A stretch of 64,000 nt of DNA, taken from the NCBI RefSeq assembly GCF_017161445.1, contig NZ_CP071060.1:3596001-3660000 (forward strand). The letters run 5' to 3'. The notes beneath the pieces are model-generated. The model was given only the letters and a program-made list of their open reading frames with translations, made no database searches and was not told the DNA's origin. Both the position numbers and the translations under genes were made by a program. How positions within the stretch are numbered: position 1 is the first letter of the stretch; every line of letters starts with the position of its first letter. Below, piece by piece: positions 8,084 through 17,071 of this stretch. The DNA is from Niveibacterium microcysteis. Its GTDB lineage: Bacteria; Pseudomonadota; Gammaproteobacteria; Burkholderiales; Rhodocyclaceae.

Positions 8084-8107
8084 CCGGCCCTAACAGGGCC
8101 GGTTTTT
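8084..8107 (+). terminator. Intrinsic terminator after narK
   Basis: CCGGCCC-TAACA-GGGCCGG followed by TTTTT is a textbook rho-independent terminator. It separates the nirB-narK operon from the kinase/phosphatase gene, which must have its own promoter or depend on read-through. Confidence 0.9.
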
Positions 8108-8154
8108 CGGGGTGCTACGATCGTGGCACCCCATTTTTCATCTGTGGAGCAGCC

Positions 8155-9837
8155 GTGAGCCTGTCTGTCCGCCTGGGTCATGCTTCGCTCACCGGCCCGC
8201 GTGCCCGCAACGAGGACTTTGTCGGCGCGGTCACGCCGGAAGGCGCCGAGCTCGATAACAAGGGCCTGCTCGCCGCACTGGCGGACGGCGTCGGCGGCCA
8301 TGCGGACGGGCGGGAAGCCGCGGAATTCACCGTGCGCAGCCTGCTCTGCGACTACTACGCGACACCCGATACCTGGGCGGTACCCAAGGCGCTCGACAAG
8401 GTGATCGGCGCCGCCAACCGCTGGCTGGTATCGCAGTCCGCCAAGCGTGGCGAGGCCGCCGGCATGGCCACCACACTCACTGCGGTGGTCCTGCGCGGCC
8501 GCCGCTGGATCAGCGCACATGTGGGCGACACGCGGCTGTACCTGCTGCGCGACGGCGCGCTGAAGCGGCTGACGGTCGACCATGTGTGGGAACACCCGGA
8601 GCTCTCCACCGTGCTGTCGCGCGCGGTGGGGCTCGATCGGCACCTGGCGGTGGACTACGCCGAAGGCGAACTCGCAGTGGGCGACCGCTTCCTGATCTGT
8701 TGCGACGGCGTGTGGGGCACGCTCAACGAGGCCCGCCTGCTGGCAATTCTGGAGAAATACGACGACCCGCAGGAGGCCGCCTTCGCGCTCGCTGACAGTG
8801 CGGTCGACAGTGGCAGCCAGGACAATTGCAGTGCGTTGGTACTGCAATTGGATGTGCTGCCGCGCGACACACTGCGCGATGCGCTGTCGCGTATCCGCGC
8901 CTTGCCGCTACCCCCGGTGATGAAACCGGGTCAGCAGATCGACGGCCTGACGGTGGAAGACGTGCTGCACGAATCGCGCATCACGATGCTCTACCGCGTG
9001 CGCGCCGCCGACGGCACGCTCGCGGTGCTCAAGACACTGAGGCCGGATGCCGACGCACAGGACACCGCCGCGCTGGCGCATGAGGAATGGCTCGCACGGC
9101 GCGTGACCGACGCCGCCTTCCCGCAGGTGCTCGAGTGGCCGCAACGCAGCCACCTGTACTACCTGATGAGCTGGCACGAGGGCGAAACGCTCGCGCAACG
9201 GCTGGCGCGCGGGCACCGCTTCACGGCGGTGGAAGTCGCCGATCTCGGCCAGCGCTTGATGAAGGCGCTCGGCGCGCTGCACCGGCTGGCGGTCATCCAT
9301 CGCGATGTGAAGCCCGCCAACCTGCACCTGGGTCACGACGGCCGCCTGCGGCTGCTGGACCTGGGCGTTGCAGCATCCGATGGGCACGACGAACTGTTCA
9401 ACGAGATCAACAATCCCGGCACGCCCTCCTACATGGCGCCGGAGCTGTTCGGCGACGGCCGAGCGAGCGAGGCCACCGACCTCTACGCCGCCGGCGTGAC
9501 CTTGTACGAATTGTTGACGCGCAAGTACCCCTACGGGGAAGTCGAACCCTTCCAGCGCCCCCGATTCGGCGACCCGGTCCCCGCCACGCGCTACCGGCCG
9601 GACACCCCGGAGTGGCTCGAATCGATCCTGCTCAAGGCCTGCGCGCGCGACCCGGCGCAGCGCTTCGAAACCGCCGAGGAATGCCTGCTCGCGCTCGAAC
9701 GCGGCGCTCACCGCCCGCTGCAGGTGCCACGTCGCCGCCCGCTCGCACAACGCGATCCGCAACTCGCGCTCAAACTGCTGGCGGCCGCATCGCTGCTCGC
9801 CAACGTCGTGCTGCTTGCGCTGCTGTTCGGGCGTTGA
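8155..9837 (+). CDS. PP2C phosphatase-Ser/Thr kinase fusion protein
   Basis: The 560-residue protein starts at GTG (VSLSVRLGHASLTGPRARNED). Residues about 1-250 are a PP2C phosphatase with the metal motifs RNEDF and ADGVGGHADGREAA, and SGSQDNCSALVLQ near its end. Residues about 260-530 are a Hanks-type kinase: HRDVKPANLHL is the catalytic loop, the DFG motif reads DLG, and APELF is the APE motif. A single hydrophobic helix (LLAAASLLANVVLLALLFG) anchors the C-terminus. Such fusions sit next to narK/nirB in Pseudomonas aeruginosa and in Azoarcus relatives. The opposing activities in one chain suggest a reversible switch on an unknown target. Confidence 0.9.
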   Translation: MSLSVRLGHASLTGPRARNEDFVGAVTPEGAELDNKGLLAALADGVGGHADGREAAEFTVRSLLCDYYATPDTWAVPKALDKVIGAANRWLVSQSAKRGEAAGMATTLTAVVLRGRRWISAHVGDTRLYLLRDGALKRLTVDHVWEHPELSTVLSRAVGLDRHLAVDYAEGELAVGDRFLICCDGVWGTLNEARLLAILEKYDDPQEAAFALADSAVDSGSQDNCSALVLQLDVLPRDTLRDALSRIRALPLPPVMKPGQQIDGLTVEDVLHESRITMLYRVRAADGTLAVLKTLRPDADAQDTAALAHEEWLARRVTDAAFPQVLEWPQRSHLYYLMSWHEGETLAQRLARGHRFTAVEVADLGQRLMKALGALHRLAVIHRDVKPANLHLGHDGRLRLLDLGVAASDGHDELFNEINNPGTPSYMAPELFGDGRASEATDLYAAGVTLYELLTRKYPYGEVEPFQRPRFGDPVPATRYRPDTPEWLESILLKACARDPAQRFETAEECLLALERGAHRPLQVPRRRPLAQRDPQLALKLLAAASLLANVVLLALLFGR

Positions 9838-10018
9838 CCCACAGGCTGCGCTCGGCGCTTGCACGACCGCGCGGTAGCCGTCTGCGTACGCCAGCGAACA
9901 GACCCGTGCCGCCTCCTCGGCCTACGATGCCTGCGTCAGAACAATCTGGCGGCGGATGCCCTGCGCGACACCGGCGCCCCGGCCGCAAGGCCTTTCCACT
10001 CGGCAAGGAAAACGTGTC

Positions 10019-10303
10019 ATGTCCAAACGCGACGAATACATCGAAACAGTGAAGCACCAGCTCGACGAAATGAATGCCAACATGAATCAGTTGGAAGCGA
10101 AGGCACAGGCCGCCCGCGAAGACGCGCGCGACAAATACAAGGAAGAGCTGGTCAAGATGCGCCAACAGTCCAAGCTGGCCGTCGCCAAGCTGGATGAGCT
10201 GAAGACGGCAGGCGAAGAATCCTGGGACAACATCGTCACTGAAATGGAGAAGGTGCGCGACGCCTTCGTCCATTCATTCCGCTACTTCAGGTCGCAGCTG
10301 TAA
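10019..10303 (+). CDS. Small coiled-coil protein
   Basis: The 94-residue hydrophilic, highly charged protein is nearly all helical with heptad-like spacing (VKHQLDEMNANMNQLEAKAQ, residues about 8-27). It has no signal peptide. AAGGAA precedes the ATG with good spacing. Similar short coiled-coil proteins are conserved in betaproteobacteria without known function. The 180 bp upstream hold no other gene, so it is probably monocistronic, ending at the shared terminator with the alternative oxidase gene. Confidence 0.75.
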   Translation: MSKRDEYIETVKHQLDEMNANMNQLEAKAQAAREDARDKYKEELVKMRQQSKLAVAKLDELKTAGEESWDNIVTEMEKVRDAFVHSFRYFRSQL

Positions 10304-10347
10304 AGCACCAGCAGCCCGCGCCTACCCGCGAGGGCGACAAAAGAAAG

Positions 10348-10387
10348 ACGGCCGGCATGGAACCCAGGTTCCACGCCGGCCGTTCTG
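10348..10387. terminator. Bidirectional terminator between convergent genes
   Basis: ACGGCCGGCATGGAACC and its partner form a 17-bp stem with one mismatch and a 2-nt loop. Plus-strand sequence after it is TTCTGCTTTG and the opposite strand continues with TCTTTCTTTTG, so it can stop both the coiled-coil gene and the alternative oxidase gene. Confidence 0.85.
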
Positions 10388-10412
10388 CTTTGTGTGACCG
10401 GAACGCGGGGGC

Positions 10413-11051
10413 TCAGCCTACGACTTGCGTTTGCGGCGTGCGCAGTGCGTCGGCGAAGTCGTGGTTCACATCGCGGTGGCCCGCTTCATCCTGACGCACC
10501 GCCAGGATCACGTCGCGAAGGCGCGCGTTGGCCGGCAACTTCCAGTAGTCGATCGCGATCTGCGGCGCAGCGACATTCTCGTAGCGGCCGCTATCCACGC
10601 CCGCCAGATACTCGGTGTAGCTATAGACCGCCTCTTCCTCGAAGTAGCCGACCATGCGATGCGCGGTCTTCGGCGAAACGAGATAGAGCACGAAGAAGAA
10701 GTTGTAGAAGGCGCCCTGCGCCAGCAGGATCAGGAAACGCTCGAAGCCGGAGGGCTTCGCGATCTGGATGAAGGTCATCAGGTGCATCCGCTCGTTCTCG
10801 GCCTCGTCGAGCAGCGTGCGGATCCAGCCGTGGTCGTCAGACATATGTCGCAGCGCGCGCAGGTGCTGCAAGGTGCCGCCCACCATGCCCGGAACTGCGG
10901 CCACGGTTTCCAGCACGACCGCGCGATGGCCATAGCGGTTGGCGAAGAAGAGGTCGGCGAAGAATCGCAGGAATTTGCAGATGCCGTAGGCGATGCGATC
11001 CTGCAGACCGACGGGGGTACGGTGGGTGACAGTTGGCTCTGGGGCAATCAT
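10413..11051 (-). CDS. aox: Alternative oxidase (cyanide-insensitive ubiquinol oxidase)
   Basis: The 212-residue protein has the four-helix di-iron fold of AOX. Iron ligands can be placed at E48 ([10 protein letters not shown]), E87-x2-H90 (EAENERMHL), E138-E140 ([12 protein letters not shown]) and E189-x2-H192 ([10 protein letters not shown]). It oxidises ubiquinol and reduces oxygen to water without pumping protons, bound to one face of the inner membrane. An AGGAG site lies 9 nt before the ATG. Bacterial AOX genes are uncommon. The upstream stretch contains several GC-rich hairpins; I found no clear nitric-oxide-responsive NsrR site. Confidence 0.95.
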   Translation of the reverse strand: MIAPEPTVTHRTPVGLQDRIAYGICKFLRFFADLFFANRYGHRAVVLETVAAVPGMVGGTLQHLRALRHMSDDHGWIRTLLDEAENERMHLMTFIQIAKPSGFERFLILLAQGAFYNFFFVLYLVSPKTAHRMVGYFEEEAVYSYTEYLAGVDSGRYENVAAPQIAIDYWKLPANARLRDVILAVRQDEAGHRDVNHDFADALRTPQTQVVG

Positions 11052-11141
11052 GGTGATGCACTCCTGATGGGGAAACCACGGGGCCTACCTTGTGGGCCTG
11101 CCCCCAGCCTGGCTCCGCGCCGCAGAACGCGGCGGCGAAGT

Positions 11142-11179
11142 GGGCATACCAGCCAGCGTCGCTGGCGGCTGGTTTGCCC
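11142..11179. other. Inverted repeat between lepB and the alternative oxidase gene
   Basis: GGGCATACCAGCC and GGCTGGTTTGCCC form a 13-bp stem with one mismatch. The 12-nt interior can itself pair as GC-rich arms. It is downstream of lepB and within the 5' region of the oxidase gene, so it could end lepB transcription or lie in the oxidase leader. No T-run follows on the minus strand. A second 7-bp hairpin (CCGTGCC/GGCACGG, 11220-11240) touches the lepB stop codon. Confidence 0.45.
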
Positions 11180-11241
11180 GGCTAACGATCAGATAGACGC
11201 ATCGACCATGCAGATGGTTCCGTGCCTACAGCGGGCACGGC

Positions 11242-11910
11242 TTAGTTGAGCGCGCTGGCGAATCGCCCCGGCCGCGGCTGCCAATGGTCGGTGATATCGG
11301 CCGACACCAGGATGTGGTTGGCGCGGCCGATGATGCGATCGCGCGGCACGACGCCGATGTAGCGGGAATCCTCACTGTTGTCGCGGTTATCGCCGAGCAT
11401 GAAGTAGTGCTCGGGCGGCACGACGAGTGGCCCGAAACTGCGCTTCGCGCCGACACGATCGAGAAATTGCACGGTGCGCTGCTGGCCGGCGACGGTTTCA
11501 GTGGCGCGCAAGGCCGGCACCGTGATGCCCGTGCCGAGTTGCTCGGCAGCCGGCGTCAGATCGCTGTAACGGGCGGCCTGGCCGTTGATGTAGAGCACAT
11601 CGTCGCGCATCGCGACGACGTCGCCGGGTAAGGCCACCAGCCGCTTGATGAGGCGCGAGCCGTCCTTCGGCGAGTTGAAGGTGACGATGTCGCCGCGCTG
11701 CGGGTCGCCAAGGCGGCCCAAGGTGATATTGGTCAGCGGCAGTTTCACATCGTAGGCAAGCCGGTTCACCAGCACGACATCGCCTTCCAGAATGGTCGGG
11801 CGCATCGAGCCGGTCGGCACCGGGTTCCAGTCCGCCATCGCGGTTCGGAACAGGCCCAGGCAAACAAGGAAGATCACGAAACCGCGGTTCTGCTTCAGCC
11901 AGTTCTTCAT
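11242..11910 (-). CDS. lepB: Signal peptidase I
   Basis: The 222-residue membrane-bound serine protease removes signal peptides from exported proteins. The catalytic Ser35 is in PTGSMRPT, the general base Lys89 in SRLIKRLVALPGD, and the C-terminal box is MLGDNRDNSEDSR. There is one N-terminal membrane helix (FVIFLVCLGLFRTAM), fewer than the two of the Escherichia coli enzyme, a common form among additional type I signal peptidases. It may therefore be a second, specialised copy. The gene stands apart from the lepA-rnc cluster where the housekeeping copy normally lies. Confidence 0.93.
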   Translation of the reverse strand: MKNWLKQNRGFVIFLVCLGLFRTAMADWNPVPTGSMRPTILEGDVVLVNRLAYDVKLPLTNITLGRLGDPQRGDIVTFNSPKDGSRLIKRLVALPGDVVAMRDDVLYINGQAARYSDLTPAAEQLGTGITVPALRATETVAGQQRTVQFLDRVGAKRSFGPLVVPPEHYFMLGDNRDNSEDSRYIGVVPRDRIIGRANHILVSADITDHWQPRPGRFASALN

Positions 11911-12001
11911 GGTGTCCTCTCGGCATGGATCGGGTGAATCGGCAGCGCCAAGTCTGCCGCCATCACCCTGCGCGGAAGGTGTCAGGACACCGGGAATTGC
12001 A

Positions 12002-13108
12002 TCAAGATGTTGGCTGGCTCGCTCGCAGCGCGCCGCGTTCCACCGGCAAGCCCAGCTGATGCCACTGCAGCATGCCGCCGCGCATGTTCGCGACGCGGGT
12101 GAGGCCCGCCTGACGCAGGATCACGCTGGCCTGGCCGGAGCGCATGCCCGCATGGCACACCGCGATCACCGGGCGATCGGTCGCCACCGCGGCCAGACGG
12201 TCGCGCAATTCGTTCAGGGGGATCAGCCGCGCACCGGCGATGCACCCCAGCCGCTCGTCCATTTCGTCGCGCAGCCGCACATCGAGCACCTGCACCTCGT
12301 CCAGATGCTCGGCCACCCATTCGGGCTCGATCTCGAGCAAGCCCGCATAGCTCTGGCGCACCGGGCCCCAGTCCGCCGGACGTGGTACCCGCCCATCTTC
12401 GGGCCGACCCGATCGCAGGTTGGCCGGCACGGCTACAGCAAGCTGTTTCGGATGCGGCAGGTTGAGGTTTTCCATGAAACCGACAAAGTCGCGCTCGTCC
12501 GCCTGCCCGCCAATGCGCGGATTGTGGCGCCGCTCCTCGGCCACCGAGGACATGGTTCGGCCGTTGTAATCATGCGCAGGGTAGATCAGGCATTCGTCGG
12601 GCAGGCTGAAGATCTGCTCGGTGATCGAGCGGAACAGGGTGTGCGCACTGCCCTGCTGGAAGTCGCAACGCCCGGCGCCACGAATCAGCAGACTGTCGCC
12701 GGTGAACGCCATGCCTTGGTCGTCGCTGACGAAACACAGGCAACCGTCGGTGTGCCCCGGTGTGGCGCGAACATCGAGGTGGCGCTGCCCGAAGGCCACG
12801 CGGTCGCCGTGGTCGAGCAGCAGGTCCGCCCCCTGCATCGCATCGCCGTAACGCTTCGACACCCCGATGCGGCAACCGGTCGCCGCCTGCATCAGCCACG
12901 CGCCCGTAACATGGTCGGCATGGCAGTGCGTATCGAGTACCGCAACGAGCTTGAGGCCGAGTTCCTCGACCAAGGCGAGGTCGCGCAGATGCTGCTCGAA
13001 GACGGTGTCGATCAAGACCGCTTCACGCGTCTGCGGATCCGCCAACAGATAGGTGTAGGTCGACGACGCGGCGTCGAAGAGTTGCCGGAAGATCAGTCTG
13101 CCGAACAT
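12002..13108 (-). CDS. Persulfide dioxygenase-rhodanese fusion
   Basis: The 368-residue protein has an N-terminal metallo-beta-lactamase fold of the ETHE1 type (THCHADHVTG, residues about 60-69; ATPGHTDGCLCF; TGDSLLIRGAGRCDFQ) and a C-terminal rhodanese domain with the active-site loop CHAGMRSGQ. ETHE1 enzymes oxidise glutathione persulfide to sulfite with one mononuclear iron. Rhodanese moves sulfane sulfur to or from thiosulfate. Fusions of this order are known (PRF of Burkholderia phytofirmans). It acts in cytoplasmic sulfide detoxification. The gene is monocistronic as far as can be seen. Confidence 0.92.
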   Translation of the reverse strand: MFGRLIFRQLFDAASSTYTYLLADPQTREAVLIDTVFEQHLRDLALVEELGLKLVAVLDTHCHADHVTGAWLMQAATGCRIGVSKRYGDAMQGADLLLDHGDRVAFGQRHLDVRATPGHTDGCLCFVSDDQGMAFTGDSLLIRGAGRCDFQQGSAHTLFRSITEQIFSLPDECLIYPAHDYNGRTMSSVAEERRHNPRIGGQADERDFVGFMENLNLPHPKQLAVAVPANLRSGRPEDGRVPRPADWGPVRQSYAGLLEIEPEWVAEHLDEVQVLDVRLRDEMDERLGCIAGARLIPLNELRDRLAAVATDRPVIAVCHAGMRSGQASVILRQAGLTRVANMRGGMLQWHQLGLPVERGALRASQPTS

Positions 13109-13188
13109 AGCGAACCCCCACTGGCGCAGTCATCTCACGCTAGCTCACGCCACGCCGGCCGACAACCAGCACGCAAGCAGTGCCGTGC

Positions 13189-13680
13189 TCAATCCGCCAG
13201 GGAGCGCTTCAGCATGCGGTCGTAGAGCACCACGTTCACCGTCGCGGCGAGGTTCATGCAACCGTTGGTCGGCACATAGACGATGTCGCGGCACCATGAG
13301 GTGACGTTGTCCTTCAGGCTGCCGTCCTCCGGCCCGAAGATGTAGAAGGCCCGCTCCGGGTGCTTGTACTGCGTCAGCGGCTGCGCGTTGGCGTGAATCT
13401 CGATCGCGACCGGCACACAACCGAGCGGAATGATGCCCTGCAGATCCTCCACGCCGATCAGCGGGATCTGCAGATGGACCTGCTTGGTGTCGGTACGGAA
13501 CTCGCGCGCATGCTCGTAGCGCTTGCCGGTGTAGAAGACCGAGTGCACGCCGTAGCAACCGGCCGCGCGCATCACCTCACCCACGTTGGACGGGTTCTTC
13601 GGATTCGACAGACCGATGCAGGCATAGCCTTCGTAATCGCGGACGGCCTGCTTGCGGGTGAGGGTTTCGATTTTGGACAT
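13189..13680 (-). CDS. SPOUT (TrmH/SpoU-family) RNA 2'-O-methyltransferase
   Basis: The 163-residue protein contains the SPOUT motifs: GLSNPKNPSNVGEVMRAA (motif 1, residues about 23-40), FGPEDGSLKD (motif 2) and PTNGCMNLAATVNVVLYD (motif 3), which form the trefoil knot that binds S-adenosylmethionine. There is no additional RNA-binding domain, as in TrmL-like enzymes. The target nucleotide, in tRNA or rRNA, cannot be told from sequence. It has no obvious operon partner; the downstream satP gene begins on the far side of its own promoter region. Confidence 0.88.
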   Translation of the reverse strand: MSKIETLTRKQAVRDYEGYACIGLSNPKNPSNVGEVMRAAGCYGVHSVFYTGKRYEHAREFRTDTKQVHLQIPLIGVEDLQGIIPLGCVPVAIEIHANAQPLTQYKHPERAFYIFGPEDGSLKDNVTSWCRDIVYVPTNGCMNLAATVNVVLYDRMLKRSLAD

Positions 13681-13798
13681 GGATGGCTACGTAGCGGCGG
13701 GCCGCCATTTTAGCGCCGACCGTGCGCTGGTCCGCCGACGACACCTCAAGCCGGGCGCCGCGGCCGTGCAGCGTCCGGCACCTGCATCGTGCCTGCTG

Positions 13799-14413
13799 TC
13801 AGGCGGCCTTGCAGTGCAGCGGCACAACCTTGTGCTGGGCTCGGTCGCCCAACGGCAGCACCGTGCGGCCATACACTTCGTTGAGCACTTGCGCAGCGGC
13901 CGCATAGATCGCCGATGCCCCGCACAAGATGCCTTCCCAACCCGCCACCAGCTTCAGGGTTTCGTTGCCGGTAGCGTCCGCCACCGCGAGCAGCGCAAAC
14001 AGCACCGTGAGCGAGGCGAACACCAGTTGCGTCACACGGTTGAGGCGCAGCGTGCCGATGAACAGCACCAGGGTAAGCACGCCCCACATGGCCAGATAGG
14101 CCGCCATGCCGCCCGACGAGGTCGCCGTCGCAAGCCCGGTCTTCGGCAGCACGACCAGCGCCACCAGCGACAGCCAGAAGAAGCCGTAGGATGTGAAGGC
14201 CACGGTGCCGAAGGTGTTGCCCTTCTTCCACTCCATCAGCCCGGCGCACACCTGGCAGATACCACCGTAGAAGATGCCCATCGCGAGGATCATCGATCCG
14301 AGCTCAAACACGCCCGCGTTGTGGAGGTTGAGCAAGACCGTCGTCATGCCGAATCCCAACAGCCCGAGCGGGGCGGGATTGGCGGTGTGGTCGTGCGCTG
14401 CATGGTCCTTCAT
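13799..14413 (-). CDS. satP: Acetate/succinate uptake transporter, SatP/YaaH family
   Basis: The 204-residue protein has six predicted membrane helices and the family signature [20 protein letters not shown] near the N-terminus (residues about 12-31). GPR1/FUN34/YaaH proteins carry acetate, often with protons. The start is the ATG of MKDHAAHDH, preceded by AGGAGC at proper spacing, although the frame stays open upstream. The cytoplasmic His-rich start (HAAHDHTAN) is unusual for the family. pta, which is also needed for acetate metabolism, lies 41 kb away in the window. Confidence 0.92.
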   Translation of the reverse strand: MKDHAAHDHTANPAPLGLLGFGMTTVLLNLHNAGVFELGSMILAMGIFYGGICQVCAGLMEWKKGNTFGTVAFTSYGFFWLSLVALVVLPKTGLATATSSGGMAAYLAMWGVLTLVLFIGTLRLNRVTQLVFASLTVLFALLAVADATGNETLKLVAGWEGILCGASAIYAAAAQVLNEVYGRTVLPLGDRAQHKVVPLHCKAA

Positions 14414-14592
14414 CAAACTGCTCCTTGGTTTTATTGGGTGCCGCTTCGCGGCGGACCGCAAGGGTGCTGCAATGCAGCATCGCGTGCTTTCATGCAGATC
14501 AAGGGAGAGGGGATCGAGGTGCGTTGCACAACCCACCACACATTTCGCGGACGGCATTCGTCGATCGACCGAGATGAATCGGAGCTGCGTTC
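14414..14592. other. Intergenic region upstream of satP
   Basis: This stretch holds the satP ribosome-binding site and should hold its promoter. I see no clear sigma-70 or sigma-54 elements and no gene. The base composition is like the neighbouring DNA. Confidence 0.5.
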
Positions 14593-15121
14593 CCGCTGAA
14601 GCCGGGTCCCGCCCCGGCGGGCGTGTTACTTCTTTTGCTTCGTCAAAAGAAGTAACCAAGAAAAGACGACCCGGCGTTCACGGCCCTGCGGGCTCCCCTC
14701 GCTGCGGTATCGCCCGTCGGCCGGCCTCGCGAACTCGGCGCTGCGCGCCTCAAACAGCGAGTCTGGACTACCCCGCCGGCCGACACCTCCGTTCGGCGCT
14801 CTCGACGGGACCCAAAGTCAAAAACGTCGAGCCTCTACCGCGCGTCACGTATTCGTAGTCCCGCTGCGGTTGCTCGTCGACGCATTTCCACCCCCCTCTG
14901 AAACGCCGAGCAGCGCAGAAGCTTCGGGTTCCGACGCGAAGCGGCGGTGGCGAGGACTGTCTGAGGCACGCAGGGCCTAGTTGCGCAGACACCCGATGCT
15001 TCGAGCAGCGCAGTGCACCCTGCCGCGGGCGGGGCGTTGAAGCGGTGGCCGCTTCTTTGGTTCCTTTCTTGTCGGCACAAGAAAGGAACCCGCCCGCCGG
15101 GGCGGGTCTCGGCTTGAACGG
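14593..15121. repeat. Dispersed non-coding repeat, copy A
   Basis: The element is bounded by an imperfect 31-bp terminal inverted repeat (left CCGCTGAAGCCGGGTCCCG..., right its complement with four mismatches). Just inside each end is a perfect hairpin: GTTACTTCTTTTG with its complement at the left, and GGTTCCTTTCTTGT with its complement at the right. The interior shares blocks with copy B (CGGCGCTCTCGACGGGACCC; AAACGCCGAGCAGCGCAGAA; TGCACCCTGCCGC-type), separated by variable stretches. No plausible gene lies within. Short frames that cross it are not supported by ribosome-binding sites. Confidence 0.8.
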
Positions 15122-15201
15122 ACACACCGTTGCGATGAAAGATGTCCAGTCGCGAGCCGGAATCAACAGAGCCTTGGGCGTCGAAGTGGCGCAGAAATAC
15201 A

Positions 15202-15236
15202 AACAGCCCGCCGCGGCTCACACCGGGCGGGCTGTT
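15202..15236 (-). terminator. Terminator of ahpF
   Basis: AACAGCCCGCC and GGCGGGCTGTT form an 11-bp perfect stem around a 13-nt loop. Read on the minus strand it is followed by TTGTATTTC. It lies about 20 bp beyond the ahpF stop. Confidence 0.8.
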
Positions 15237-15257
15237 CCATTCAACCTCCGCCGCCAA

Positions 15258-16823
15258 TCACGCCGGCGCCGAAGTCCTGATCAGGTGGTCGAAAGCCCCC
15301 AGACTTGCCTTGGCCCCCTCACCCATCGCGATGATGATCTGCTTGTACGGCACCGTCGTCGCATCGCCGGCTGCGAACACGCCTGGCACCGAGGTCTCGC
15401 CGCGGGCGTCGACTTCGATCTCGCCGCGCGGCGAGAGCTTGACGACGTCCTTGAGGAAGTCGGTGTTCGGCAGCAGGCCGATCTGCACGAAGATGCCTTC
15501 GAGTTCGATGTGGTGCGCTGCGCCGCTGACGCGGTCCTTGTACGAGAGGCCGTCGACCTTGCTGCCGTCGCCGGTCACTTCGGTGGTCTGCGCCGAGGTG
15601 ATGACCTTCACGTTCGGCAGGCTGTGCAGCTTCTTCTGCAGCACCGCGTCGGCACGCAGGGTGTCGGCGAATTCGAGCAGGGTGACATGGGCGACGATGC
15701 CTGCGAGGTCAATCGCCGCCTCGACGCCGGAGTTGCCGCCGCCGATCACCGCCACGCGCTTGCCCTTGAAGAGCGGGCCGTCGCAGTGCGGGCAGAAGGC
15801 CACGCCCTTGGTCTTGTACTGCTGCTCGCCCGGCACACCCATCTCACGCCAGCGCGCACCAGTCGAGAGGATCACGCTGCGGCTCTGCAAGGTGGCGCCG
15901 GAGGCGAGCTTCACCGTGTGCAGGCCGCCCGGCGTGGCGGCCGGCTCCAGCCCGACGGCACGCTGCAGGTTCATCACATCGACGTCGTAGTCGCGCACAT
16001 GCTGCTCCAGCCCAGCGGCGAGCTTGGGGCCGTCGGTGGCTTTGACCGAGATGAAGTTCTCGATCGCCATCGTGTCCATCACCTGGCCGCCGAAACGCTC
16101 TGCCACCACGCCGGTGCGGATGCCCTTGCGGGCAGCGTAGATCGCCGCCGATGCGCCGGCCGGGCCACCGCCCACCACCAGCACATCGAACACACCCTTC
16201 TGGTTGAGCTTCTCGGCTTCGCGCACCGCGGCGCCGGTATCGACCTTGGCGAGGATCTCCTCGACGCCCATGCGGCCCTGGCCGAAAAGCTCGCCGTTGA
16301 GGTAGATCGAGGGCACGCCCATGATCTGGCGCGCATCGACCTCGGCCTGGAACAGCGCGCCATCGATCATCACCGCTTCAAAGTTGGGGTTCAGCACCGC
16401 CATCGTGTTGAGCGCCTGCACCACGTCCGGGCAGTTGTGGCACGACAGCGAGATGAAGGTCTCGAAGCTGAACTTGCCTTCGATCGCCTTGATCTGCGAG
16501 ATCACGCCCTCTTCCAGCTTCGGCGCATAGCCGCTCACTTGCAGCAATGCGAGCACCAGCGAAGTGAACTCGTGGCCCATCGGGATTCCAGCGAAATGCA
16601 CGCGCGGCGTTTCGCCCTTGAGGCTGACGCCAAACGAGGGGCGGCGCGCGTTGCTGCCATCCACCCGCAGGGTGACTTTGTCCGACAGGGTGGCGACTTC
16701 TTCGAGCAGGCCGTGCAGCTCGCGCGACTTGGCACCGTCGTCGAGCGAGGCGACCAGCTCTATCGGCTGCACGAGTCGTTCGAGATAAGCCTTCAACTGG
16801 GCCTTGATGTTCGCTTCAAGCAT
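15258..16823 (-). CDS. ahpF: Alkyl hydroperoxide reductase subunit F
   Basis: The 521-residue flavoprotein transfers electrons from NADH to AhpC. It has an N-terminal tandem thioredoxin-like domain with CHNC (residues about 128-131), then a thioredoxin-reductase module with an FAD-binding [17 protein letters not shown], the redox pair CPHC and an NAD-binding [15 protein letters not shown], ending at the FAD motif [15 protein letters not shown]. The length matches Escherichia coli AhpF (521). AGGAGTG precedes the ATG. It is downstream of ahpC, separated by 248 bp rich in hairpins. Confidence 0.97.
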   Translation of the reverse strand: MLEANIKAQLKAYLERLVQPIELVASLDDGAKSRELHGLLEEVATLSDKVTLRVDGSNARRPSFGVSLKGETPRVHFAGIPMGHEFTSLVLALLQVSGYAPKLEEGVISQIKAIEGKFSFETFISLSCHNCPDVVQALNTMAVLNPNFEAVMIDGALFQAEVDARQIMGVPSIYLNGELFGQGRMGVEEILAKVDTGAAVREAEKLNQKGVFDVLVVGGGPAGASAAIYAARKGIRTGVVAERFGGQVMDTMAIENFISVKATDGPKLAAGLEQHVRDYDVDVMNLQRAVGLEPAATPGGLHTVKLASGATLQSRSVILSTGARWREMGVPGEQQYKTKGVAFCPHCDGPLFKGKRVAVIGGGNSGVEAAIDLAGIVAHVTLLEFADTLRADAVLQKKLHSLPNVKVITSAQTTEVTGDGSKVDGLSYKDRVSGAAHHIELEGIFVQIGLLPNTDFLKDVVKLSPRGEIEVDARGETSVPGVFAAGDATTVPYKQIIIAMGEGAKASLGAFDHLIRTSAPA

Positions 16824-16843
16824 GGAGGCACTCCTTTTTGCGA

Positions 16844-17022
16844 GCCCTTGCGTCGGGCAAGGGCCGGGGGGTTCTGTGGATCGCAGTGCAAAGCGCGCAT
16901 TCCAACCCGCTTTGCACTGCGAGCCGCCGAGGCGGCTCTGGCTGCGCGACCAAAGTCGCGAGTGCGCCGTCGCGAGCGGGCCAAGGTCAGGGCGAGAAGC
17001 GCAGCCGTACGAGCGGTACGGC
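16844..17022. repeat. Hairpin array between ahpC and ahpF
   Basis: Four inverted repeats stand in a row: GCCCTTGC/GCAAGGGC (16844-16864), a perfect 14-bp CGCAGTGCAAAGCG/CGCTTTGCACTGCG (16882-16921), GAGCCGCC/GGCGGCTC (16921-16938) and GCCGTAC/GTACGGC (17004-17022). None has a T-run. In the ahpC-to-ahpF transcript they would protect the 3' end of ahpC mRNA and weaken ahpF expression, giving the excess of AhpC over AhpF that the system needs. That role is inferred. Confidence 0.65.
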
Positions 17023-17071
17023 GAGCATCACAGCCCCGAGATTGGCCCACGCAGCAGGCGCAATCGTGGCT

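Noticed and set aside
11052..11120. NsrR site upstream of the alternative oxidase gene
   Set aside because: GATGCA occurs once near the start codon, but the second half of the dyad is missing.
14643..14830. Short frames containing the translated hairpin of repeat copies
   Set aside because: They arise from the terminal hairpins of the repeat in several reading frames, lack ribosome-binding sites and change frame between copies.
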